Shown: piece after piece, positions 4,646 through 10,558 of the stretch
How the letters are laid out: the number at the start of each line of letters is the position of its first letter
Numbering within the stretch: position 1 is the first letter of the stretch
Source: Halovenus sp.
Lineage (GTDB): Archaea > Halobacteriota > Halobacteria > Halobacteriales > Haloarculaceae
Assembly: GCA_003551945.1 (NCBI GenBank)
Contig: PUNZ01000150.1
Coordinates: 1-10,558, forward strand
Direction: 5' to 3'
DNA: 10,558 nt
Made by a program: the position numbers and the translations under genes
The notes under the pieces: model-generated
The model's database searches: none
Seen by the model: the letters and a program-made list of their open reading frames with translations, nothing else
Told to the model about the DNA's origin: nothing

Positions 4646-6403
4646 ATGTTCCTCGCGATGCGCGAAGCGGTCGAGTCGGCGCTCACGGAGACGCTTGCGT
4701 CGCTTGAGTATCCGACTGACGACCTTGGTATCGAACGCCCGCCGGAGGATGTCGAAGCCGTGCTGGCTTCGAGCGTTGCTTTCCGCCTGGCAGGCGAAGC
4801 ACAGGCCCCGCCACCGGCCGTCGCCGACGAAATTGCAACTGCACTGGACAGCGAGACCCTCGCCCATATCAGCGCAGTCGAGACACAGGGGCCGTATATC
4901 AACTTCCTCCCGAGTGAGGAGTACTTTGCCAGCACCGTTGCTGCTGCTCAGGAAGAAACCTACGGACAACTCGACTCGAAAGACACCAGCGTCGTGGTCG
5001 AACACACCAGCGCAAACCCCACAGGACCAGTTCACGTTGGACGCGTTCGCAACCCGATTATCGGCGATGCGCTTGCAAATGCCATCGAGTACGCGGGCTA
5101 CGATGTCGAGCGCCACTACTACGTCAACGATGCCGGACGACAGTTGGCGGTGTTCACCTGGGCCTACGAAACCTTTGATGAGGCGGACCTCGACGAGCAA
5201 CCCGAGCGCAGCCGCATCGAGTACGACCTCGTCCGCTATTACCGCAAAGGAAACGCCGTCCTCGAAGACGGTGACGAAGAGACCATTGCTGCGGCCGAAT
5301 CGGAAATTCAGGCCATCATGCAGGGACTGGAAGCAGGCAACGAAGCAACCTACGAGCGGGTGAGTACGGTCGTCGACCAGGTGCTCGGTGGGATGCGTAG
5401 CTGTCTCGGTCGCTTGCCAGCCGAATTCGATGAGTTCGTTAAGGAGACACAGTTTATCCAGGATGGTTCGACCGAAGAAATTGCTGAGCGACTGAAAGAA
5501 ACGGAGTATGCAGTCTACGAAGACGATGCCTGGCAACTCGAACTCGACGACTGGGGCATCGACAAAAACTTCGTCTTCCTGCGTTCGGATGGGACCTCGC
5601 TGTACACGACGCGAGACCTCGCACACCACGAGTGGAAATTCGATAACTTCGACCGTGCGGTGACAGTGCTCGGGGAGGACCACGGCCTTCAGGCAAAACA
5701 GTTGCGCGCCACGCTGGATTTACTCGGTACCGACACGGACAACCTCCAGCAGGTGCTCTATGGGTGGGTTAACCTCCCGGGTGGGGAGTCGATGTCGACC
5801 CGTAAGGGAACCGGCATTATGCTCGATGACCTCCTCGATGAAGCAATCCACCGTGCCAGACAAGAAGTAGAGAGTCGGTTGGACGACCGCATCCGCGACG
5901 ACGACCTGACCGAGGAGGATATCCAACGAATTGCAAGACAGGTCGGTATCGGCGCGGTCCGGTACGACATTGTTGCAAAACAACCGACGAAATCGATTAC
6001 GTTCGATTGGGACCAAGCACTCGATTTCGAAGCACAGAGTGCCCCATACGTCCAGTACGTTCACGCACGGGCGTGTGGCATTCTCGCTGAGGCAGACGAA
6101 GAGCCACCTGCCGACACAATCGATGCAACGCTCCTCGAAACGGACGCTGAACGCGAGCTTATCCGAGAAATCGCACGGTTCCCTGCAGTCATCGAAGAAG
6201 CTGCCGAGGAGTGTCAGCCACACACCGTTGCGACCTACACCCGTGACATCGCCGACGCGTTCAACACCTTCTACCGAGAGTGTCCCGTCCTTGATGCACC
6301 GAAAGAGGTCCGTCAGGCACGGCTTGCGCTCGTGGTTGCGTCGCGGAATGCCGTGGCAAACGCACTCGATATCCTCGGTGTCGCCGCTCCCGAGTCGATG
6401 TGA
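4646..6403 (+). CDS. argS: Arginyl-tRNA synthetase
   Basis: A 585-residue class I aminoacyl-tRNA synthetase that charges tRNA-Arg with arginine using ATP. The N-terminal additive domain (about 1-110) recognises the tRNA elbow; its end GPYINF (about 82-87) is typical. The catalytic Rossmann core carries the HIGH-type signature NPTGPVHVGR (His130-Arg133), then YVNDAGRQ, and the KMSKS-type loop MSTRKG (383-388). A DALR-type anticodon-binding domain closes the protein (about 460-585), with SAPYVQYVHARACGIL near its start and VRQARLALVVASRNAVANALDILGV at its end. HVGR in place of HIGH and MSTRKG in place of KMSKS are normal for archaeal ArgS. The start MFLAMREAVESAL matches the usual haloarchaeal N-terminus and is backed by a TATA-like box 26 bases upstream. 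The gene reads alone and is followed by two terminator-like hairpins. Confidence 0.96.
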   Translation: MFLAMREAVESALTETLASLEYPTDDLGIERPPEDVEAVLASSVAFRLAGEAQAPPPAVADEIATALDSETLAHISAVETQGPYINFLPSEEYFASTVAAAQEETYGQLDSKDTSVVVEHTSANPTGPVHVGRVRNPIIGDALANAIEYAGYDVERHYYVNDAGRQLAVFTWAYETFDEADLDEQPERSRIEYDLVRYYRKGNAVLEDGDEETIAAAESEIQAIMQGLEAGNEATYERVSTVVDQVLGGMRSCLGRLPAEFDEFVKETQFIQDGSTEEIAERLKETEYAVYEDDAWQLELDDWGIDKNFVFLRSDGTSLYTTRDLAHHEWKFDNFDRAVTVLGEDHGLQAKQLRATLDLLGTDTDNLQQVLYGWVNLPGGESMSTRKGTGIMLDDLLDEAIHRARQEVESRLDDRIRDDDLTEEDIQRIARQVGIGAVRYDIVAKQPTKSITFDWDQALDFEAQSAPYVQYVHARACGILAEADEEPPADTIDATLLETDAERELIREIARFPAVIEEAAEECQPHTVATYTRDIADAFNTFYRECPVLDAPKEVRQARLALVVASRNAVANALDILGVAAPESM

Positions 6404-6420
6404 GTGTGACAAAGGGGAAT

Positions 6421-6465
6421 GGAGCGTGTGACGCGCTCCAGGTGAGGGGCACTCCCTCTGTTTCA
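6421..6465 (+). terminator. Tandem hairpins after argS
   Basis: Hairpin one pairs GGAGCG (6421-6426) with CGCTCC (6434-6439) and can extend inward to an 8-pair stem with one G-U pair. Hairpin two pairs GAGGG (6444-6448) with CCCTC (6454-6458) and is followed by TGTTTC. They begin 18 bases after the argS stop. The short T-rich tail after the second makes termination of the argS transcript the simplest reading. Confidence 0.5.
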
Positions 6466-6609
6466 ACTATTATTCCGATGGGGTATATACCTCAGCCATG
6501 CGGAGTGAAAGTAAAACCGCAAGACGAAAGCGAGAAGCGGGAGAGTATGCGAGGTCTTTTCATACACCAGCAACGAACCGGACAGCCCGTTCCAGACCGA
6601 TGGTGAGAG
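6466..6609. other. Intergenic region with a palindromic TATA element
   Basis: Between argS and the GNAT-like gene lie 237 bases without a supported gene. After the argS hairpins, GGTATATACC (6482-6491) is a perfect 10-base palindrome that looks like a strong TATA box usable in either direction. Read on the plus strand, transcription would start near 6512. GTATG (6545-6549) and CATAC (6561-6565) form a weak hairpin downstream, with a T run between them. A 38-codon frame at 6498-6614 and a 19-codon frame at 6547-6606 exist, but neither has family resemblance or a start that fits the promoter spacing. A small RNA or a long leader for the next gene is possible. Confidence 0.35.
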
Positions 6610-6615
6610 TTTAAC
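6610..6615 (+). promoter_or_regulatory. TATA box of the GNAT-like gene
   Basis: TTTAAC is centred about 28 bases before the ATG at 6641. This supports a leaderless mRNA starting at that ATG and argues against the TTG seven codons earlier. Confidence 0.65.
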
Positions 6616-6640
6616 ACGGTTGAGTCGCAATAGCACACGT

Positions 6641-7039
6641 ATGAAACTGCGGGATGCTATCGAGGCGGATGCTGGCAGACTCGCGTCGCTGACTGACACT
6701 CCACGGGATGTCATGCGGAATCTTGTCCACGACAGAACGGTTCGGGTACTGGAAGATGACGGCGAAATCGTAGGATTCGTCAGCTATGATGCACGTGAGC
6801 AGACGGTGTACATTACGCAACTAGAAGGGGAACGGCCAGTGTATGAGCGGTTACTTGAAGAGCCGTTGCGATTCGCTAGAACCGAGCGCATGGCGGCGGA
6901 ACTCCTCGTTTCGACGAACAAGGAAGGAATCCGCGAGGCAGCGGCGTCGTCGGGGTTCGAGCAAGCAGGTGCAGGGCCAGAATTTGACGGAGAGCCAACG
7001 GTTCGCTACCGGCTTGAAGACCCGCTTGAGGTTGGGTAA
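6641..7039 (+). CDS. GNAT-like N-acetyltransferase family protein, 132 residues
   Basis: The fold order resembles a compact GNAT domain: strand and helix (MKLRDAIEADAGRLASLTDT), helix (RDVMRNLVHD), paired strands (TVRVLEDDGEIVGFVSYDARE and TVYITQLEG), helix (VYERLLEEPLRFARTERM), strand (AAELLVS), helix (EGIREAAASSGF) and a final strand pair (EQAGAGPEFDG, TVRYRLED). The 'D.G.IVGFV' strand and the '...SSGFEQAG' ending are characteristic of the family. The acetyl-CoA pyrophosphate loop (Q/R-x-x-G-x-G/A) is not evident, so activity is uncertain and it may be a degenerate or ligand-binding member. Substrate unknown. The ATG at 6641 is fixed by a TATA box 28 bases upstream. It converges with the LiaF-like gene, leaving 12 bases between the two frames. 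Confidence 0.65.
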   Translation: MKLRDAIEADAGRLASLTDTPRDVMRNLVHDRTVRVLEDDGEIVGFVSYDAREQTVYITQLEGERPVYERLLEEPLRFARTERMAAELLVSTNKEGIREAAASSGFEQAGAGPEFDGEPTVRYRLEDPLEVG

Positions 7040-7051
7040 AGGCAAGACCAC

Positions 7052-7744
7052 TCAATCTCGAACCTCAATATCCCCAAACAAGGAGAGACCGGTCACGACC
7101 ACGTGCGGGTCGTCTGTCGTAGTGCGGTCGTCTGAATCCCGGCGGCGGTCAGTTGTCGCACCAAAAACATTGAGCGTCTCCAATTTTACGTTCCACTCCT
7201 CTGGGACCCGGACCTCAGCATCACCGAATACCGCCATTGTCTCAACCATCGCGGGGCCCGCCTTTACATCGGTATCACGAAGGTCCAGACGCGCGTCACC
7301 GAACACAGCCACAAGTTCACCGCCAGTGAACCGCTCCGTAACCGGACGTCGTTCGTCAGTTCCAAACACCGCAACAGCAGTGACCTCGCCCGAACTATGC
7401 CCTTCAAGTCTGGTTCGCTGCCGACGGCGAGAGCGATTTACCATGATAAGCAAGCCGAACAGCACGATGAACAGCGGCCACCACGTCCCAATCACGCCGT
7501 CTGGAAGGGGGCCAATGTTTCTGAGCAAAAATGTGCCAGCAATCGCAATTATCATCACTGGACCGACGAGGTTCCGGAACTCGCTCCGAACCAGCGCCCA
7601 CACACCGATGAGTACGAAGAGTGCGGGTATCCACCCCCAAAGTGATTGCATCTCGACAGCGCCGGTCGTCGAGAGCAACAAAAGAAGTCCGATAAAGACA
7701 ATGACCGTCCCAGTAGTGAATCGGCTCGAGAGATTTCGTGTCAT
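7052..7744 (-). CDS. LiaF-like membrane protein with VFG-repeat C-terminal domain
   Basis: A 230-residue protein with four predicted membrane spans (about 11-27, 37-54, 59-75, 88-103), a basic cluster NRSRRRQRTR (103-112), and then a soluble domain. The soluble part carries five evenly spaced repeats: VFG at 126-128, 147-149, 172-174 and 193-195, and LFG at 222-224. Each sits in strands such as GELVAVFGDARLDLRDTDV. This architecture matches LiaF-type proteins (membrane domain plus the 'cell wall-active antibiotics response' C-terminal domain), whose bacterial members act in envelope-stress sensing. In an archaeon without a peptidoglycan wall that role cannot be transferred; the domain is likely a small beta-helix facing one side of the membrane. 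No LiaR/LiaS-type two-component genes are adjacent. The ATG at 7744 was chosen because the frame upstream to 7825 would cross the promoter and is not membrane-like. Confidence 0.75.
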   Translation of the reverse strand: MTRNLSSRFTTGTVIVFIGLLLLLSTTGAVEMQSLWGWIPALFVLIGVWALVRSEFRNLVGPVMIIAIAGTFLLRNIGPLPDGVIGTWWPLFIVLFGLLIMVNRSRRRQRTRLEGHSSGEVTAVAVFGTDERRPVTERFTGGELVAVFGDARLDLRDTDVKAGPAMVETMAVFGDAEVRVPEEWNVKLETLNVFGATTDRRRDSDDRTTTDDPHVVVTGLSLFGDIEVRD

Positions 7745-7774
7745 AACTGCGTACTTCGTTCTTCTCAAGGCGAT

Positions 7775-7784
7775 GATGTAAATG
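7775..7784 (-). promoter_or_regulatory. TATA-like box of the LiaF-like gene
   Basis: On the minus strand CATTTACATC is centred about 35 bases before the ATG at 7744, giving a predicted leader of only a few bases. The 158-base divergent region shared with the ligase gene shows no other structure. Confidence 0.5.
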
Positions 7785-7874
7785 TTCACAGGCGGGATGA
7801 GAGCGCAGTCGGAGCAAGAACACAACCAGCAGGGCTAGACCCGATGGCAGGGTATCGACGAACATCACCCTCAC

Positions 7875-7882
7875 TTTTTATC
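7875..7882 (+). promoter_or_regulatory. TATA box of the DNA ligase gene
   Basis: TTTTTATC is centred about 25 bases before the ATG at 7903. The spacing predicts a leaderless mRNA, and no Shine-Dalgarno is present. Confidence 0.7.
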
Positions 7883-7902
7883 CCATCGGCCATACGACGG
7901 GT

Positions 7903-9603
7903 ATGGAGTTTGCCGCGTTCGCTGCCCGCTGTGAAGAGATAGAAGCCGCCAGTGCGGACACAGAGATTACGTCGCTGGTTGCGGAGTTGCTGACAGCGGC
8001 CGAGGCAGAGTTAGAAACGGTCGTCCGGTTTTTGCTGGGCCGAGTTTATCCGGCCCACGATTCGACGAAACTGGATATCGGGCCAAAACTGTGTTACGAG
8101 GCGCTTGCACGGGCTGCTGGGCAGAACGTCTCCGTTGAGGATATCGAAGCACATCTGGCCGAAGAAGGGGATATCGGCACAGTCGCCGAGCAGCTTGACC
8201 TCGGCGGACAGCAGGGGCTTGCAGCCTTTGGCTCAGGGGGCGAGACAACGCTAGCAGTAACAAGCGTCGAAACAACGCTTCGAGAGCTCGCCGAGACAAC
8301 GGGCGATGGCAGCCAAGACACCAAAGTGGATATGCTCTTCGGGTTGTTCAATCGAGCAGGCGATATCGAAGCACGGTATCTCTCTCGACTTGTTCTCTCG
8401 GAGATGCGCATTGGCGTCGGTGAAGGGACAATCCGGGATGGGACAGCCATGGCGTTTGACGTACCTGTTGATGCTGTCGAGCGCGCACTGCAGGTGTCGA
8501 ACGACTACGGCCTCGTGGCGGAAAGTGCACGGACGGAGGGAACCGCTGGAGTAGAAGAGATTCAACTCGAAGTCGGTCGACCGGTGCAGGCAATGCTTGC
8601 ACAGACAGGGACAGTGGCTGATGCCCTCGATTCGTGGGATGAGGTTGCCGTCGAGTGGAAATACGATGGCGCACGGATACAGGTACATACCGACGGGACG
8701 GATGTTGCGCTGTATTCACGGAACATGGAGGATGTAACCGATGCGTTGCCGGAGGTTGTTGAGTTTGTCACCGACACTGTAGACGAGCCAGCAATTCTTG
8801 ACGGTGAGGTTGTCGCAGTCGATGCAGATGGGGCGCCGCGACCGTTCCAAGCCGTATTGCGCCGCTTTCGACGAAAACACGATATCGAGATGGCCCGCGA
8901 GGACGTGCAAGTGAAACTCCACGCGTTTGACTGTCTGTACGCTGGCGGCGAAACACTCCTTGATTCGTCACTTCGCGACCGACACGCCAGGTTAGTGGCT
9001 GTGCTTGCGGATGAGGAAGAAAGCAAAGCAAAAGCTGAAACAGGTCAACGTACCCCACCAGACGGCGTCTCTCGGCTCTGGCTGTCAGCGGATGCGAAAG
9101 AAATAGAGCAGTTGGAGCAAGAGGCGTTAGCTGCGGGTCATGAGGGATTGATGCTTAAGGACCCGAACTCGACGTATACACCCGGCAACCGTGGCCAGCG
9201 GTGGCTCAAACGAAAGCCCGATGTCGAAACCCTTGATTGTGTTGTAACCGGAGCGGAATGGGGCGAGGGGCGACGGGCCAACGTGCTCGGAACGTTCGAA
9301 CTCTCCGTGCGCGACGGTGAAGCGTATCGGTCAATCGGGAAAGTTGCAACGGGAATCACTGATGAAGAGCTAGCGGAGTTGTCAGACCTGCTCGAGTCAC
9401 ATATCAAAGGGGAGTCCGGAACGGTCGTCGATATCGCTCCTGCGATTGTCTTTGAGGTCGGCTACGAGGAGATACAGCAGTCACCGACCTACGAATCAGG
9501 TTATGCGCTTCGATTCCCGCGATTTCTCGGAGTGAGAGACGATAAATCGCCAGCAGATGCAGACACTCGTACTCGTGTCGAGACGCTGGTGTCGGAAGAC
9601 TAG
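7903..9603 (+). CDS. lig: ATP-dependent DNA ligase
   Basis: A 566-residue archaeal/eukaryotic-type ligase that seals nicks in duplex DNA through an enzyme-AMP intermediate, for example joining Okazaki fragments. An N-terminal helical DNA-binding domain (about 1-210) includes LLGRVYP and SRLVLSEMRIGVGEGT. The nucleotidyltransferase core has motif I EWKYDGARIQVH with the AMP-accepting Lys253, motif III LDGEVVAVD (Glu302), motif IIIa FDCLYAGG (from Phe342), motif IV EGLMLKDP (Glu414, Lys419) and motif V WLKRKPD (Lys436, Lys438). The OB-fold domain ends with RFPRFLGVRDDK (motif VI). All catalytic motifs are intact. A short Ala/Lys/Glu-rich stretch (ADEEESKAKAETGQRTPPDG, in the motif IIIa-IV interval) looks like a loop expansion. 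The start is supported by a TATA box 25 bases upstream. Archaea usually place this gene alone, as here. Confidence 0.96.
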   Translation: MEFAAFAARCEEIEAASADTEITSLVAELLTAAEAELETVVRFLLGRVYPAHDSTKLDIGPKLCYEALARAAGQNVSVEDIEAHLAEEGDIGTVAEQLDLGGQQGLAAFGSGGETTLAVTSVETTLRELAETTGDGSQDTKVDMLFGLFNRAGDIEARYLSRLVLSEMRIGVGEGTIRDGTAMAFDVPVDAVERALQVSNDYGLVAESARTEGTAGVEEIQLEVGRPVQAMLAQTGTVADALDSWDEVAVEWKYDGARIQVHTDGTDVALYSRNMEDVTDALPEVVEFVTDTVDEPAILDGEVVAVDADGAPRPFQAVLRRFRRKHDIEMAREDVQVKLHAFDCLYAGGETLLDSSLRDRHARLVAVLADEEESKAKAETGQRTPPDGVSRLWLSADAKEIEQLEQEALAAGHEGLMLKDPNSTYTPGNRGQRWLKRKPDVETLDCVVTGAEWGEGRRANVLGTFELSVRDGEAYRSIGKVATGITDEELAELSDLLESHIKGESGTVVDIAPAIVFEVGYEEIQQSPTYESGYALRFPRFLGVRDDKSPADADTRTRVETLVSED

Positions 9604-9630
9604 GTGGTGACACCTCAGTTGAAAACGAGG

Positions 9631-9640
9631 CTATATTATT
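9631..9640 (+). promoter_or_regulatory. TATA box of the 230-residue unknown gene
   Basis: CTATATTATT is centred about 26 bases before the GTG at 9661. It decides the start: a leaderless transcript would begin at this GTG. An ATG at 9651 is in another frame and stops after six codons. Confidence 0.7.
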
Positions 9641-9660
9641 GCAGAGTGTAATGGTAACAC

Positions 9661-10353
9661 GTGACTCGTAAAGCAGTCATCCAGGGCTTTGAGGAGTTTA
9701 TCAGCGAGGCGATTGCGGAGACGATGGCTGAATTTAGTGTGAGCAGAGCGCTGCGCCACGGGGTTCATGGTCCGGGGAGTCGCGTCGTCGACCAGTTGGT
9801 CGCACAGACACCAACCATCCAGCAAGAGGTCGTCCAGCCGGAGTTACGGTCGTATCGCGAGCAGACGTGCGACCAGTTCGGCGTCATTCTCGACTATGCT
9901 GAATCAAGCGAGCCGATCGAGGCCTACAGGCACGAGCTTCTCGATGCTGGCGCATTCGCAAGTAAAATACGGACCGATATTTCCGCGACCAAACAGCAGG
10001 CTGCCCGTGATGCGCTCATCGACCAGCATGAACGGCTCGGGGATGCGGTCGTGCCGCTCATCGAATCCGCTGAGCCGACGTTCTGGGATGCGGTGCGAGA
10101 GACGTTGACCGTCAGTGAGTCAAAAGAGTTGGTTGAAACGCATTTCGCCTTCTCACAGCCGATACGCGAACACCGCACTGCGTTTCGGCTCGCAACCACA
10201 CTCGACCTGTCTGCCCTACTCGGTGGGCTTGGATTACTTCCTGGGACTCCAACCGTTTCGGTGGAATATACCGACGAAGCGCTCCGAGCACTCCGCCATG
10301 CCGAACAGCAGGTCGCACACAAAGCCAACGCGGAGATTACAAAACGATTGTAG
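9661..10353 (+). CDS. Unrecognised haloarchaeal protein, 230 residues, leaderless GTG start
   Basis: I do not recognise a family. The protein is acidic, almost wholly helical in appearance and without a signal peptide, so it is probably cytoplasmic. Visible features are an N-terminal helix (VIQGFEEFISEAIAETMAEF), a Gly-rich turn (RHGVHGPGSRVVDQLV, about 32-47), several amphipathic helices with many Gln and Glu (40-150), and a moderately hydrophobic stretch (LSALLGGLGLLPG, about 183-195). A C-terminal coiled-coil-like helix follows (DEALRALRHAEQQVAHKANAEITKRL). The GTG start is chosen because a good TATA box lies 26 bases upstream; the next in-frame ATG at 9724 would cut off the first helix. 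It follows the ligase by 57 bases with its own promoter, so a link to ligation is not implied. No catalytic motif is visible. Confidence 0.75.
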   Translation: MTRKAVIQGFEEFISEAIAETMAEFSVSRALRHGVHGPGSRVVDQLVAQTPTIQQEVVQPELRSYREQTCDQFGVILDYAESSEPIEAYRHELLDAGAFASKIRTDISATKQQAARDALIDQHERLGDAVVPLIESAEPTFWDAVRETLTVSESKELVETHFAFSQPIREHRTAFRLATTLDLSALLGGLGLLPGTPTVSVEYTDEALRALRHAEQQVAHKANAEITKRL

Positions 10354-10383
10354 CGATTTGAGACCAGCAGTCGACCGAACCAT

Positions 10384-10390
10384 CAAATAC
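10384..10390 (+). promoter_or_regulatory. TATA-like box of the last gene
   Basis: CAAATAC is centred about 26 bases before the GTG at 10413, the usual leaderless spacing in this window. Confidence 0.5.
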
Positions 10391-10412
10391 CAGCCAGCCG
10401 TATCTCTAGGTA

Positions 10413-10558
10413 GTGACCGAATCGCCAGTTCAGCAATCGGAGCAGTATCTCCTCGCAGTCCGCGGTGGCGAGTCTCCTGCAGAATACCGTTCATCGCTTG
10501 CCTCGCTCGCGCCGGACGAGCTCGCCACAGCGCTTGCGACCGACGAGCAGCGACTCGC
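10413..10558 (+). CDS. Probable DUF547 protein, N-terminal end (partial)
   Basis: A frame open from GTG at 10413 to the window edge encodes 48 residues starting (M)TESPVQQSEQYLLAVRGGE and ending LASLAPDELATALATDEQRL. The arrangement, a helix ending in 'LL.AVR.GE', then 'Y...L..L..DEL..AL.TDEQRL', resembles the start of haloarchaeal DUF547 proteins, where the next residues are normally AFWLN.YNA. That diagnostic motif is outside the window, so the family is inferred. The GTG start is backed by a TATA-like box about 26 bases upstream. The function of DUF547 is not established. Confidence 0.5.
   Translation, partial: MTESPVQQSEQYLLAVRGGESPAEYRSSLASLAPDELATALATDEQRL

Noticed and set aside
4529..5683. 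Long minus-strand open frame of 384 codons opposite argS
   Set aside because: It is antisense to argS, whose frame has full catalytic motifs. The translated product has no family resemblance, and such long shadows are common opposite GC-rich coding sequence.
6400..6606. 68-codon frame overlapping the end of argS
   Set aside because: It runs through the terminator-like hairpins and the TATA palindrome and has no family resemblance.
6498..6614. 38-codon frame downstream of the palindromic TATA box
   Set aside because: The predicted transcript would start after this ATG, the product is Arg/Ser-rich and unlike haloarchaeal proteins, and it overlaps the promoter of the next gene.
6620..6640. TTG start giving the GNAT-like protein seven extra residues
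   Set aside because: It would lie immediately downstream of the TATA box, before the predicted transcription start. The ATG at 6641 fits the leaderless spacing.
7745..7825. 27-residue N-terminal extension of the LiaF-like protein
   Set aside because: It passes through the predicted TATA box at 7775-7784 and does not look like a membrane or signal segment. The ATG at 7744 starts directly before the first span.

Overview
The window reads as a chromosomal segment of a haloarchaeon (class Halobacteria). The proteins are strongly acidic. Most genes have an AT-rich TATA-like box about 25-30 bases before the start codon, and most have no ribosome binding site, which is the leaderless promoter layout of haloarchaea. 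Base composition looks moderate, roughly mid-50s % G+C by eye. SufB, ArgS, the ATP-dependent DNA ligase and the IS1341-type transposon remnant are all of haloarchaeal type.

Layout, left to right. (1) 1-192: the C-terminal end of a type 2 isopentenyl-diphosphate isomerase (+), meeting a convergent ArsB/NhaD-type membrane permease (215-1426, -). (2) 1561-1695: a 44-residue, probably leaderless, single-span membrane protein. (3) 1699-2269: a scarred mobile-element zone. It holds the 3' half of an IS200/IS605-family tnpB with zinc ribbon and RuvC-III region but no RuvC-I or -II, studded with perfect short hairpins, and it keeps its structured right end. (4) 2270-2435: an AT-rich, palindrome-containing promoter region, then sufB (2436-3863) standing without sufC or sufD beside it. 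(5) 3973-4585: two small genes, a zinc-ribbon protein and a DUF4177-like protein. (6) 4646-6403: argS, followed by two tandem hairpins and a 237-base intergenic region. (7) 6641-7039: a small GNAT-like protein, convergent with a four-span LiaF-like membrane protein (7052-7744, -). (8) 7903-9603: ATP-dependent DNA ligase, then an unrecognised 230-residue gene with a leaderless GTG start (9661-10353), then the beginning of a probable DUF547 gene (10413 to the end).

The genes are mostly housekeeping (isoprenoid lipid precursors, Fe-S cluster assembly, tRNA charging, DNA ligation). Most have their own promoter, so this is a set of single-gene transcription units and not one pathway operon. The least ordinary part is 1.70-2.44 kb. 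Two related tandem-hairpin repeats lie at the two ends of the tnpB fragment. One looks like a 51-base in-frame insertion, reminiscent of palindromic elements that insert into reading frames in other microbes. The remnant also sits exactly where sufC would be expected in the usual sufC-sufB-sufD arrangement. I found no CRISPR array, tRNA or rRNA, and no clear defence system.
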